DNA from: Lentilactobacillus kisonensis DSM 19906 = JCM 15041 | Lineage (GTDB): Bacteria; Bacillota; Bacilli; Lactobacillales; Lactobacillaceae | DNA length: 64,000 bases | Reading direction: 5' to 3' | Assembly (NCBI RefSeq): GCF_001434135.1 | Contig: NZ_AZEB01000005.1 | Location: 62,001-126,000 of the forward strand | Shown here: piece after piece, positions 9,347-17,635 of the stretch | Numbering within the stretch: position 1 is the first letter of the stretch | How the letters are laid out: the number at the start of each line of letters is the position of its first letter | Notes under the pieces: model-generated | Seen by the model: only the letters and a program-made list of their open reading frames with translations | The model's database searches: none | What the model was told of the DNA's origin: nothing | Translations under genes and position numbers: made by a program

Positions 9347-9381
9347 AAAAAAAGCATCCGGTTTGTGACCCGAACGCTTTT
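9347..9381 (-). terminator. Terminator after DUF5776 surface protein
   Basis: On the minus strand an 8-bp stem (GCGTTCGG with CCGGATGC, two G-U pairs) is followed by seven T residues, immediately downstream of the gene ending at 9390. Confidence 0.75.
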
Positions 9382-9389
9382 AAACGTGT

Positions 9390-10799
9390 CTAATAGTTTC
9401 CTTGAATCACTAATTTCTTATTACCTGTAATGTAATTGCCATTTACTAGTTGGTAACGGGTTGTCAAATTGTGCTTAACAATCTTTTTGATGGTCAGATG
9501 GGTGCCTTTCTTATAATTGGTAACCTTGTTGGTCAAGTTCACCCGCTTGTAGGCATTAACGCCCTTTTTGTTAATAACAGTAATCTTGTTATTTTTAGGC
9601 ATTGACTGGTAGTAAACTGGCACAACGTACTTTCGGTTCGCAGTAATATAGCCAACTTTGCCCGCGGTCTTGCTACCGTGGTTCACATCCCGAACCTTGT
9701 AACGAAGTGCACCATTCGTTGAACGAGCATAATCCACAACGACAAACATCGGTCGGCTAACTCGTTTAACTTTAGGATATTTGGCGATTCGTTGACTGTT
9801 CTTGAAATTAGAAGTCTTATATAGATAGATTCCCTTGGTTGCGTACACAGCGGCACCCTTCACAGCAGCATAATTGGGAACACTTGGCTGTTCAGTCACA
9901 GTTGGCTGTTTGCTAGGGGTTGGAACCGTTGGCGTTGTACTTGATTCCTGCTTTGCTAGTACCGGATTATCACTTGGACCTGACGGCACAACCGGCGCTG
10001 TCTTAGGCACAACGTGGACCGTCAAGTTGTCCGTATCCTTGGTTAATGTATAAGCAATTGGCTTCGGGTCAACTAATTGATAGCCGGCAGGCGCAACTGG
10101 TGTGTACTCACCAGTTTTGCCAACAAAGCCATCGATTGGCTCAGAATATACAATTGCGCCATTAGCATTATCATTCACATAGTTAACGGTTGCTGAGGCA
10201 GGCTGGTATTGATAGGTAACGGTGATGGATGTCGGAGTTATTTGACCATACATATTTATATCTAATGGTGGCGTACCATCAAAGGCGATTCCCGCTTTTG
10301 TGGCATCTAAAAAATTAACAAGTGCTTCAGAAATTGTGCTGAATGATTTCATGAACCCTTTATCCACCAGCGATTGAAATCCATCCATGTACTGATACGA
10401 TATTTGGGGTGGATCATTAGGGTTAGATGGTTGAATTGTTCCAATTACTCGATTATTTGGAGTATCTAACAAAAAAGTCTTACTCGAAGTATTTGTATAA
10501 GCTTGAAAAGTCGGATCTGTTATGAACTTAACAGAGTGAAGCGTCTTCGCTGGATCATACCCTGGCACGCTCACATTAACACAATTTGCATTAGGATTAG
10601 CAACTACAATCGTAAATTGTTCCGGTGCTTTTAGCTGATTGCCCTTGGTATCGACCACATAAACCTTTGTTGTAATCTCAGTCGGTGTATCGTCAGCCTG
10701 AACATCATGAGACTGACCCCCAACTAAAAATACAAGGACAGTGGCTAAACACGCAAAGCACGCCATCATGATCCTCTTTATTATTTGATTCCTTATCAT
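9390..10799 (-). CDS. Secreted surface protein with MucBP-like and DUF5776-type repeats
   Basis: 469 residues. A signal peptide (basic start, hydrophobic stretch to about residue 30, cleavage near VQA-DD) is followed by a region resembling mucin-binding (MucBP/MubB2) modules, including ATVNYVNDNANGAIVYSEPIDGFVG. A Pro/Thr/Ser linker follows (about 270-310). The C-terminus holds two basic repeats of the DUF5776 type: VYATKGIYLYKTSNFKNSQRIAKYPK, and the second ending NGNYITGNKKLVIQGNY. Such repeats end several other secreted proteins in this window and probably bind the cell wall; no LPXTG signal is present. The start ATG has GGAGGGG upstream. The gene at 53343 has an almost identical C-terminus. 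Confidence 0.85.
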   Translation of the reverse strand: MIRNQIIKRIMMACFACLATVLVFLVGGQSHDVQADDTPTEITTKVYVVDTKGNQLKAPEQFTIVVANPNANCVNVSVPGYDPAKTLHSVKFITDPTFQAYTNTSSKTFLLDTPNNRVIGTIQPSNPNDPPQISYQYMDGFQSLVDKGFMKSFSTISEALVNFLDATKAGIAFDGTPPLDINMYGQITPTSITVTYQYQPASATVNYVNDNANGAIVYSEPIDGFVGKTGEYTPVAPAGYQLVDPKPIAYTLTKDTDNLTVHVVPKTAPVVPSGPSDNPVLAKQESSTTPTVPTPSKQPTVTEQPSVPNYAAVKGAAVYATKGIYLYKTSNFKNSQRIAKYPKVKRVSRPMFVVVDYARSTNGALRYKVRDVNHGSKTAGKVGYITANRKYVVPVYYQSMPKNNKITVINKKGVNAYKRVNLTNKVTNYKKGTHLTIKKIVKHNLTTRYQLVNGNYITGNKKLVIQGNY

Positions 10800-10898
10800 T
10801 ATTTCCCCTCCAATTATAATAATGATAACTCAATTAACCATATCCATCTTTAGTATATGTGAATTATTTTTCAAAATCAAATTTAACAATCCTCTGGC

Positions 10899-10931
10899 AA
10901 AAAAAGAGCCAACCTAAAATAGATTGACTCT
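10899..10931 (-). terminator. Terminator after gpmA
   Basis: On the minus strand a 10-bp stem (AGAGTCAATC with GGTTGGCTCT, G-U pairs) is followed by seven T residues, just past the gpmA stop. Confidence 0.8.
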
Positions 10932-10959
10932 AAAACTTTATTCGATTAACATTCAACTA

Positions 10960-11649
10960 TTAATCCAACTTCGTCTTATTCAAAACATTCAACTTATCAT
11001 CGAAATCATAAACAACGGGTTCGCCAGTTGCCATTTCCAAGTTCATGATGTCTTCATCAGAAATGTTTTCGATGTACTTTGAGAGCGCACGTAATGAGTT
11101 ACCATGAGCAGCGATGACCACGTTTTGGCCGTCAAGCAACTTAGGCGCAATTTGGTCTTCCCAGAATGGCATTACCCGTTCCAAAGTGACCTTCAGGTTT
11201 TCACCACCAGGGATAATATGGGGATCAAGGTTAGCGTAACGACGGTCATGGACAGCTGAACCTTCGTCGTCTGCTTTCAAAAGTGGTGGCAAAACATCGT
11301 ATGAACGACGCCAGATGTGAACTTGGTCGTCACCGTACTTTTCAGCAGCCTTTTTCTTGTTATGGCCTTGAAGGGCACCATAATGACGCTCGTTTAAACG
11401 CCATGACTTAACTTCTGGAATCCAAAGTTGATCTGAGTATTCCAAAACGTAATGTAAAGTCTTGATTGCCCGGGTTAATACAGACGTGAACGCAAAGTCA
11501 AATTCAATTCCAGCTTGTTTGATTAACTTACCAGCATTGATTGCCTGCTTAACGCCTTCTTCACTTAAATCAACATCGACCCACCCAGTAAATTGGTTGG
11601 ATAAATTCCATTCACTTTGACCATGACGAATTAAAACAAGTTTTGCCAA
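10960..11649 (-). CDS. gpmA: 2,3-bisphosphoglycerate-dependent phosphoglycerate mutase
   Basis: 229 residues. It interconverts 3- and 2-phosphoglycerate in lower glycolysis. The phospho-accepting His is in [10 protein letters not shown] (about residue 9), the second His is in [10 protein letters not shown], and the family block [17 protein letters not shown] is intact. Length matches the bacterial enzyme. The TTG start (11649) is preceded by GAGG with 8 nt spacing. It is a single gene with its own terminator; the AI-2E family gene lies 60 nt upstream on the same strand. Confidence 0.95.
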   Translation of the reverse strand: MAKLVLIRHGQSEWNLSNQFTGWVDVDLSEEGVKQAINAGKLIKQAGIEFDFAFTSVLTRAIKTLHYVLEYSDQLWIPEVKSWRLNERHYGALQGHNKKKAAEKYGDDQVHIWRRSYDVLPPLLKADDEGSAVHDRRYANLDPHIIPGGENLKVTLERVMPFWEDQIAPKLLDGQNVVIAAHGNSLRALSKYIENISDEDIMNLEMATGEPVVYDFDDKLNVLNKTKLD

Positions 11650-11709
11650 TATTATTACCTCTTTCTCTTTTTGTCTATCAGTTGATTTTACACCAAATAC
11701 GAACTTTTT

Positions 11710-12765
11710 TCAGCCTTTTTTAGGCCCATTTTTGTCCTCAGTTGCCACCACTGGTTTATCATGGCGCTTAACCCCCAGGATATCCAGAAAGAACGTAAAA
11801 ATCGGCACCCCACAGATTAAGCCCCAGATGCCAAAGAAGTGCTCACCGACTAATAGTACCACAAAGGTATAAAAGATCGGCAAATTCGTCTTTGACGCCA
11901 TAAAGTTAGGATTTAATACGTAGGCTTCAAAGGCGTGCACGATGATAATCGTAATGACCAAATACAAGACATCCTGAATCCCGCCAACTGAATAGCCGAC
12001 AAGCGATAACGGGATAAACGAGATAATCACCCCGGCAACTGGAATCAAGCTGAGAATAAACACCATTAGCGCTAACACCGCCAGTTGTGGCAAATGCATG
12101 AATGCCATGGCAATCGTGGTTAAAATGGTATTGCAGATTGCGATGAAAAACTGAGCTTCAATCACAACCCCGAAGGTCGCCACAAACTTCTTACCAAAGA
12201 AATAAAGGTCTTGGAAGAACCAGCCAAAATCACTTTGAAGAAATAACCGGGAGAACTTATCCATTGTCGCCCTTTCAACCGTGAAAAAGAAGCTGAGGAT
12301 CATCGATAAAAAGAACGTTAATCCCATTGTTCCAACACCGGCAACGTATCGCCAAATAAGGGAAACCCCGTTTTTCATTTGCGCCATAATATTACTCTGC
12401 TTAACAAATTCATTAAACCAGCGAATGGTTGTATCATCCGGAACGTTTTTAGGATTTGAATAAAAATTGATGATGTCTTGAGTCGCATTGAGCGCTTGAT
12501 TAGCCACCATTGGAATGTATTTTGTAATTGCGTAATACATCCCCAAAATGACTAAAACATAAACAGCCGTCACAATCAAAGCGCTTGGGATTCTAATATA
12601 CTGGCGAATCTTATTAGTGAGCTTAACCACCAACAAGCTAAAAATAAACGTCAATAAGACCGTACTCATCATGCTTCTAGTCACATAGAGTACAAAAATG
12701 ACAAACATCAATACGACAAATCGTCGCAGCGCCACGTTATTAATGAATTTGGACCACGCCGTCAA
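11710..12765 (-). CDS. AI-2E family (UPF0118) membrane transporter
   Basis: 351 residues with about eight membrane segments, a soluble loop around residues 90-140 (FYSNPKNVPDDTTIRWFNEF), and the family blocks LSMILSFFFTVER and ALMVFILSLIPVAGVIISFIPLSLVG. The C-terminus is charged (KRHDKPVVATEDKNGPKKG). The family is named for TqsA, an AI-2 exporter, but many members move ions such as Na+, so the substrate is open. The TTG start at 12765 follows GGGAG by 8 nt. Just past its end GGCCTAAAAAAGGC followed by A/T-rich sequence may be a weak terminator. Confidence 0.85.
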   Translation of the reverse strand: MTAWSKFINNVALRRFVVLMFVIFVLYVTRSMMSTVLLTFIFSLLVVKLTNKIRQYIRIPSALIVTAVYVLVILGMYYAITKYIPMVANQALNATQDIINFYSNPKNVPDDTTIRWFNEFVKQSNIMAQMKNGVSLIWRYVAGVGTMGLTFFLSMILSFFFTVERATMDKFSRLFLQSDFGWFFQDLYFFGKKFVATFGVVIEAQFFIAICNTILTTIAMAFMHLPQLAVLALMVFILSLIPVAGVIISFIPLSLVGYSVGGIQDVLYLVITIIIVHAFEAYVLNPNFMASKTNLPIFYTFVVLLVGEHFFGIWGLICGVPIFTFFLDILGVKRHDKPVVATEDKNGPKKG

Positions 12766-12954
12766 ACAACCAACTCCCTCAAACCCTACGGTAGATTTTT
12801 ACTAGCGCCTTAATAATACCTTGCCAAGGCGGTTCTTAACAAGTGTGATTAGGTTTATTTAACTATTTTGGGATGGAAAGCTTGAGACCATTTATATCTC
12901 ATCTCTCCAAGTGATGGTGCATCTTCGAATGGGGATGGTGAAGAACTCCATACA

Positions 12955-13004
12955 GAAAAAAGGTTGTCGTCATGTTTTTGCTCACATGGCTGCAATCTTT
13001 TTTG
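12955..13004. terminator. Hairpin with T-runs on both strands (probable bidirectional terminator)
   Basis: AAAAAAGGTTG ... CAATCTTTTTT with an inner CATG/CATG pairing forms a stem flanked by T-runs in either direction. No rightward gene precedes it, so it most likely ends the leftward transcript of the TPR protein gene and the hairpin elements behind it. Confidence 0.5.
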
Positions 13005-13082
13005 AGTCTTGATTACTTTTTGGGTGTTTTTTAAGATCGTCGAGAGTATAACTTTAGCGAATGTTCTATCTTATATAGATTA

Positions 13083-13170
13083 GGACCGCTCCGCAAAGTA
13101 GAAATCGGAGTGTAAGCCACTCCAACCAAAAAATTTCAAAACTGCTTAGTGGTTGACTTTAGGCTACATA
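13083..13170 (-). repeat. Remnant of the ~120-bp hairpin element (copy 1)
   Basis: The stretch starts like the element (TAGGACCGCTCCGCAAAG, then AGAAATCGGAGTGTAAGC) but decays after about 50 bp and lacks the matching second half. It ends in TTAGGCTACATAGATTAGG, which leads into copy 2. The flank TCTATCTTATATAGAT is also found beside copy 8. Confidence 0.65.
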
Positions 13171-13173
13171 GAT

Positions 13174-13291
13174 TAGGACCGCTCCGCAAAGCAGAAAGCT
13201 GCACCTAAGCCACTCCGTTCAAAAATCCAAGCCCAGGATTTCTGAACGGAGTCACTTAGGCTCCGCTTTCTAACCGCTTTGCTCCGCGCGC
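13174..13291 (-). repeat. ~120-bp hairpin element (copy 2)
   Basis: Complete copy abutting the stop codon of the TPR protein gene (13292). Apical arm pair CTCCGTTC/GAACGGAG, outer arms GCAAAGC/GCTTTGC. It is nearly identical to copy 8 at 22027-22149. Confidence 0.85.
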
Positions 13292-14197
13292 TTACTTGTA
13301 ATGCGCCTTCGTATAAGTCCCAATCGACTGATTATTATTATGGGCACCCTTAATCACATTTCTAACATCCTGGTCACTCATTGCATTTGAGTCGACGCCT
13401 GCCACACTGATTTTCTTTCTAGCACTGGCAATTTGGGATGCGGTGATTTCTTTACCATTGATTTCCTTTTCACCCGGAGTCACGGTAAATTCATTGGACC
13501 CCTTGTAATTAGCCGCTGCCTTCTTTTCTGATGAAGTTAGGCTTGCGCTGCTATTTGAGGCAACGTTTGGATTATTGTTGGTATTGCTGCTTGAATTAGA
13601 TGATTCAAAGTCGTTAGAATTGCTGCTGGTACTGCCGTTAAGGGCACTATTGTTTTTATCCCGTAATTTTTCAGCCCTTTGTAAGATATCCTTGTAATAT
13701 GACTGTTTAATTGATTTATCCGAGAAAATCTTATCCAAGGTACTATTCGACTCAGCGTACTTGCCTTCACCAGTCTGGTTTAGTGCCTGATTATAAATAT
13801 CGTTATACTTCTTATCGTTTGCCTGAATGGTTTTGATCAGTGCTAACCGTGACTTGGCCCGATTCTTTAATAGTTCATTTCCTTTCTTAGTGTTAACGAC
13901 CGATTGATAATTGCCCTTAGCAGCTGAAAACTGACGGTCATTAAATGAACTATTAGCGGACATGAACGATTGGGTCTGATTTAAAACCGTCGTTGCTTTT
14001 TCATCGTTAGGCTTTCTCTTTAAAGCATTTGTATATGCGGTTTCAGCAGCCGTATAGTTTTTATTTGAAAGCTGTACAGTCCCACGTTGCATGGCGTCCG
14101 TATAAAGCTTTTCATTCTGGCTGTGTCGGGCAAATGCATAACCACCAACCGAAAGCGCGATAACAAGGGTGATTACAATCCAAATCCATCTTTTCAA
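13292..14197 (-). CDS. Membrane-anchored TPR-like protein of unknown function
   Basis: 301 residues. One N-terminal membrane helix (WIWIVITLVIALSVGGYAFA, residues 4-23) leaves the rest outside the cell. Residues 32-190 contain tetratricopeptide-like helices (NYTAAETAYTNALKRKPNDEKA, then FSAAKGNYQSVVN and KYAESNSTLDKIF). A Ser/Asn-rich linker (about 195-230) joins a small C-terminal domain with SDQDVRNVIKGAHNNN. Similar anchored proteins in lactobacilli are uncharacterised. TTG start with AGGAGGGC upstream. The gene is sandwiched between two hairpin elements, copy 2 touching the stop codon and copy 3 ending about 8 nt before the AGGAGG site. Confidence 0.7.
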   Translation of the reverse strand: MKRWIWIVITLVIALSVGGYAFARHSQNEKLYTDAMQRGTVQLSNKNYTAAETAYTNALKRKPNDEKATTVLNQTQSFMSANSSFNDRQFSAAKGNYQSVVNTKKGNELLKNRAKSRLALIKTIQANDKKYNDIYNQALNQTGEGKYAESNSTLDKIFSDKSIKQSYYKDILQRAEKLRDKNNSALNGSTSSNSNDFESSNSSSNTNNNPNVASNSSASLTSSEKKAAANYKGSNEFTVTPGEKEINGKEITASQIASARKKISVAGVDSNAMSDQDVRNVIKGAHNNNQSIGTYTKAHYK

Positions 14198-14221
14198 AGT
14201 GAAGCCCTCCTAAAAAAATAA

Positions 14222-14343
14222 GTGAGCGGAGCAGAGCGGTTAGAAACTGGAACATAAGTCTCCTCTAACAGAAATCCCTGGTTTGGGGGGATTTTTGTTG
14301 GTGGTACTTATGTGCAGAATTCTGCTTTGCATAGCTGTCCTAA
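14222..14343 (+). repeat. ~120-bp hairpin element (copy 3)
   Basis: Begins GTGAGCGGAGCAGAGCGG and ends GCTGTCCTA. In the direction of the leftward TPR gene it ends with GCTCAC just before TTTTAGGAGGG, the gene's ribosome binding site. Its apical arms pair less well than in other copies. Confidence 0.85.
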
Positions 14344-14587
14344 ATATTTATTCACGTTTATTATAACATTATTGGCCCACTGACATTCAAGCCCTCAGTT
14401 GCGTTAAAATAAGAATAATGAATAAGTGTCCCATCTCACGATAATAAGTAACATATCGATGACACTTTAGCAAAATCTAAAAACATATCTTTTAAACTTT
14501 CTACCATATTATATAACCAGTCCAGATGATTTCTGAGGCAAATTTTGTTACATTGATCATATTGTATCAAAGAAGGGAGTCCCAATC

Positions 14588-14968
14588 ATGGCAAACGATT
14601 CCGAAGACTACATTAAGCAGCATATGTTCGGTAACCCCCAACTAAAGCCCGATGAAAAGCGTGCGTTTCTCGGTAACTTTAGGGAGCGGGTTGCCTTGGC
14701 CCTCACAATTAGTCAATTACGTCAGTCCGAGACGACGGCGATGGTTGAAAAAGTCATCACCAATTATCCTGAATACAGAATGTATTTGAACGGGAAAATG
14801 GATGATACGTTAATTGAAGATTACATGGGGATGGCAATTGACCATCATTATCAATTTACCGTCCTAGTTCAAAACGGTGTCCGGGTGGCCGCCCACACTG
14901 GCCCAAATGATTTTGGGTTAGTGATTGCCTCGCCAAATGAAAAGATTAAACGAAGAATTTTACTCTGA
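14588..14968 (+). CDS. YueI family protein (DUF1694)
   Basis: 126 residues. It shows the family pattern: GNPQLKPDEKRAFLGNFRERVALALT near the N-terminus and a C-terminal VASPNEKIKRRILL-like end (here VIASPNEKIKRRILL). Members are small cytoplasmic proteins of Firmicutes with no established function. ATG start preceded by AAGGGAG. It is a single gene on the plus strand with its own terminator. Confidence 0.8.
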   Translation: MANDSEDYIKQHMFGNPQLKPDEKRAFLGNFRERVALALTISQLRQSETTAMVEKVITNYPEYRMYLNGKMDDTLIEDYMGMAIDHHYQFTVLVQNGVRVAAHTGPNDFGLVIASPNEKIKRRILL

Positions 14969-14984
14969 ATCAAACGCCTAAAGA

Positions 14985-15028
14985 TACCATACGACCTATT
15001 TTACAATATGTCGGGTGGTGTTTTTTGT
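14985..15028 (+). terminator. Terminator after YueI-family gene
   Basis: Stem ACCATACGAC with GTCGGGTGGT (one mismatch, one G-U pair) followed by TTTTTTG, 20 nt past the stop codon. Confidence 0.7.
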
Positions 15029-15136
15029 TTTTAAATCACCCTAAACGAGTTCACGCGTCACGTTAATCCTTTCCATTAAAAATTAGCTCTCAGTTTCACT
15101 TCCTTGGCAAGTCGGTAAAAACGTGGCAAAATGAAT

Positions 15137-15165
15137 TTGACAAACGGATTTACACAGCCTAATAT
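15137..15165 (+). promoter_or_regulatory. Promoter of the pxp operon
   Basis: TTGACA (15137-15142), exactly 17 nt, then TAATAT (15160-15165), 64 nt before the pxpB start. It is the only near-consensus promoter seen for the seven-gene operon. Confidence 0.65.
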
Positions 15166-15228
15166 TATTTTTAATTAATTTTATTGCGAAATTTCTAATA
15201 ATTATTCAAGTTGAATCGAGGTTAGATT

Positions 15229-15954
15229 ATGAAGCCCTATCAGTTACGAACGGTTGGTGACCGGGCAGTCTCCATTGAATTTCCAAACGAGATCAATCCA
15301 GAGATCAATCTACGGCTGCAGGCATTAGCAAAAATCATCACGGCGGACAAAATTACTGGCATTAGGGCCGTTATCCCCGCCTATCATACGTTGCTGGTTA
15401 CTTTTAGCGCGATGGTCACAACCCCAGATTCACTTAAATCACGGCTAGACCAGATCATTGCCGATCAACTGGCTGCTCCACTCCCCTCTAAACGGACCCT
15501 AATCATTCCAGTCTGTTACGAAGAACCATTTGCACCAGACCTCGCAGACGTTGCTGATTATGCAGGTATTTCAGTCGATGAGGTCATTCAACGGCATACC
15601 AATCAATCCTATTTGATCTACTTCCTTGGCTTTTTACCCGGCTTTGCATACATGGCAAGCGTTGACAAAAAAATTGCCATGCCCCGTTTATCTAAACCCC
15701 GAGTTAAGATTCCAGCGGGAAGTGTTGGGATTGCCGGCATTCAAACGGGCTTTTATCCGGTCACCTCACCGGGTGGCTGGCGCCTCATCGGCAAGACGCC
15801 CTTAACGTTATACCAGCCAGAAAATCCTGAACCTTTTTACCACGCCGGCGACGAAATTAAATTTGAAGCCATCGACAAAGAAACGTTTGCGGCCATCCAA
15901 AGGGCCGACAAGCTTGGCCATTATCACGTAAAGGTGGTGAACGAAAATGCCTAA
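15229..15954 (+). CDS. pxpB: 5-oxoprolinase subunit PxpB (KipI; carboxyltransferase subdomains C and D)
   Basis: 241 residues, the AHS1/CT_C_D family. Signature blocks are RTVGDRAVSIEF at the N-terminus, YLIYFLGFLPGFAYM, and PRVKIPAGSVGIAGIQTGFYP followed by SPGGWRLIGKTPL. With PxpA and PxpC it forms the ATP-dependent enzyme that opens 5-oxoproline to glutamate. In Bacillus the homologue KipI also inhibits the sporulation kinase KinA, but no such kinase is expected here. The same fold makes up half of the carboxyltransferase domain of urea carboxylase. It is the first gene of the operon and overlaps pxpC by 8 bp. The promoter is at 15137-15165. Confidence 0.93.
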   Translation: MKPYQLRTVGDRAVSIEFPNEINPEINLRLQALAKIITADKITGIRAVIPAYHTLLVTFSAMVTTPDSLKSRLDQIIADQLAAPLPSKRTLIIPVCYEEPFAPDLADVADYAGISVDEVIQRHTNQSYLIYFLGFLPGFAYMASVDKKIAMPRLSKPRVKIPAGSVGIAGIQTGFYPVTSPGGWRLIGKTPLTLYQPENPEPFYHAGDEIKFEAIDKETFAAIQRADKLGHYHVKVVNENA

Positions 15955-16978
15955 CTTATCAGTTATTCAACCAGGGCTCCAAACAACAGTCCAAGATTTA
16001 GGCAGGGAGATCCACCAAATTGATGGCTTCCCCGTGTCCGGGAGCATGGATCAGTCATCCCACCGGCTTGCTAACTTATTAGTCGGCAATCCTGGCAGAA
16101 CAGCTTGCTTGGAATTTGCGTTAACTGGACCAACGCTGATTTTTCGGACAGCCACGTTTATCGCAGTTACGGGTGCTCAATTCTCACCAACCTTAAATGG
16201 AGACCCCATCCCACAAAATCAAGCCATTCAAATCCACAAAAACGATCAGTTAGAAATTGGAACAGCGAAAACTGGCCGCTATGGTTATCTGGCAATCAAA
16301 GGTGGCATCAAGGTTCCCATTGTTATGGATAGCCGCTCAACGACATTAAGAATTGGCATTGGCGGCTTCCATGGCAGAGCCCTGGTGGCTGGTGACCAAT
16401 TACCAATTCAAACCCAAAATACGCTTTCCAGTTACGCTCACCGACGAGCTCCCCAAGAATTTCTAACCAGCTTCCGTAACCCGTTAACAATGCTTCAAAA
16501 TCCGCTCACAATTCGAATCTTAAAGGGCCCTCAGTGGGAGTTGTTTTCAAAAGCAGATCAAGCCCGGCTCCAAAATCAGCAGTATCAACTCACCAGTGAG
16601 GCAGATCGCATGGGCTACCGTTTAGCTGGCAAACCATTGACTACCAGTACACAGAGCCTGCTTTCTGAGGCAACCGTCTTTGGCGGGATTCAAATCACCA
16701 CTAACGGCCAACCAATTGTTTTACTGGCAGACCGGCAGACAACGGGTGGCTATCCAGTCATCGCAACCATTTTCACAGTTGATATCGGTAAGATCGTTCA
16801 GTGTCAAAATCACCAGCTGATTCAGTTCCAGTTAGCGGATCTACAATCAGCGGAAAATGACATTCAAAGGCAAAGTCAATTGCTCCAGCGTTTAAAGGCC
16901 GAATTTAATGACCAGCGCTATCAAGAGCCAATTGGAATTAACCGAGCAGCGGCCCAGCGGATTCAGGAACTGTTTTAA
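15947..16978 (+). CDS. pxpC: 5-oxoprolinase subunit PxpC (KipA; carboxyltransferase subdomains A and B)
   Basis: 343 residues, AHS2/CT_A_B family, often annotated as biotin-dependent carboxyltransferase. It begins LSVIQPGLQTTVQDLGR and contains FPVSGSMDQSSHRLANLLVGN, RILKGPQ and SEADRMGYRLAG followed by LLSEATVFGGIQI, all typical. It pairs with PxpB (8-bp gene overlap, translational coupling). A decayed hairpin element begins directly after the stop codon, and a complete element lies further on before accB. It completes, with AccB and AccC encoded next, the domain set of a urea-carboxylase-like enzyme. Confidence 0.93.
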   Translation: MPNLSVIQPGLQTTVQDLGREIHQIDGFPVSGSMDQSSHRLANLLVGNPGRTACLEFALTGPTLIFRTATFIAVTGAQFSPTLNGDPIPQNQAIQIHKNDQLEIGTAKTGRYGYLAIKGGIKVPIVMDSRSTTLRIGIGGFHGRALVAGDQLPIQTQNTLSSYAHRRAPQEFLTSFRNPLTMLQNPLTIRILKGPQWELFSKADQARLQNQQYQLTSEADRMGYRLAGKPLTTSTQSLLSEATVFGGIQITTNGQPIVLLADRQTTGGYPVIATIFTVDIGKIVQCQNHQLIQFQLADLQSAENDIQRQSQLLQRLKAEFNDQRYQEPIGINRAAAQRIQELF

Positions 16979-17060
16979 GGATAGCGCCATCAAGCAGAAT
17001 TCTGCGTGTAAGCTACCCCTGCCAAAATCCTGAGACCGGGAGTACACTTCCAAGCTACCA
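16979..17060 (-). repeat. Decayed hairpin element (copy 4)
   Basis: Directly after the pxpC stop. CAAGCAGAATTCTGCGTGTAAG matches the first third of the element, but the rest has diverged and no closed hairpin remains. Confidence 0.5.
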
Positions 17061-17087
17061 AGATCTAGTATTTTAGTCATCATAGAT

Positions 17088-17208
17088 TAGGACCGCTCCT
17101 CCAGGCAGCAATCTGCGTGTAATCACCTCCAGCAAAAATTCCAAAACCAGGAATTCCCGCTGGAGGAGACTTACACTCCGATTGCTAACCGCCTGGATCC
17201 GCTCACTA
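17088..17208 (-). repeat. ~120-bp hairpin element inside the pxp operon (copy 5)
   Basis: Complete copy with outer arms CCAGGC/GCCTGG and apical arms CTCCAGC/GCTGGAG, different from other copies but complementary. It ends at GCTCAC, 9-10 nt before the AGGAGG of accB. Confidence 0.9.
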
Positions 17209-17230
17209 TACTTTAGGAGGCGTCAAAAAT

Positions 17231-17635
17231 ATGAACATCGAGACAATCCGAGAACTTGCGAAAATTTTGAAAGATAATAACCTGTCAGAATTAACGTATC
17301 AGTCCGGAAATCAACAGCTCAAATTAAAACAAAAGTTAAGCCAATCAACACAATCGGTATCTACCAATCTTTCACAAGACTCTCCCACTCAAGCTGAGGA
17401 GCCGAAAACCATTAATGCCACCACCATTGGGACTTTTTATTCTTCCAAATCACCCGATGATCCCCCCTTTGTCTCGGTTGGCGACCCAATCGCGGTGGGT
17501 GACACGATTGGGATTATCGAGGCCATGAAGGTCATGAATGAAATCAAAGCCGATAAAGCGGGAACGGTTACCCAGATTCTCGCTACGGACGGTCAAGGAG
17601 TTGAGTTTGATGAACCACTTATTCAACTTGCATAA
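17231..17635 (+). CDS. accB: Biotin carboxyl carrier protein (AccB-like)
   Basis: 134 residues. The N-terminal helix (MNIETIRELAKILKDNNLSELTYQ) and a Ser/Thr/Gln linker precede the biotinyl domain, with the biotin-accepting Lys in EAMKVMNEI. The protein carries the carboxyl group between the biotin carboxylase and carboxyltransferase sites. Here it is encoded between PxpC and a biotin carboxylase, not in a fatty-acid fab operon, so it may serve the PxpBC carboxyltransferase-like pair. Start ATG after AGGAGG with 9-10 nt spacing. Its 3' end overlaps accC by 26 bp. Confidence 0.9.
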   Translation: MNIETIRELAKILKDNNLSELTYQSGNQQLKLKQKLSQSTQSVSTNLSQDSPTQAEEPKTINATTIGTFYSSKSPDDPPFVSVGDPIAVGDTIGIIEAMKVMNEIKADKAGTVTQILATDGQGVEFDEPLIQLA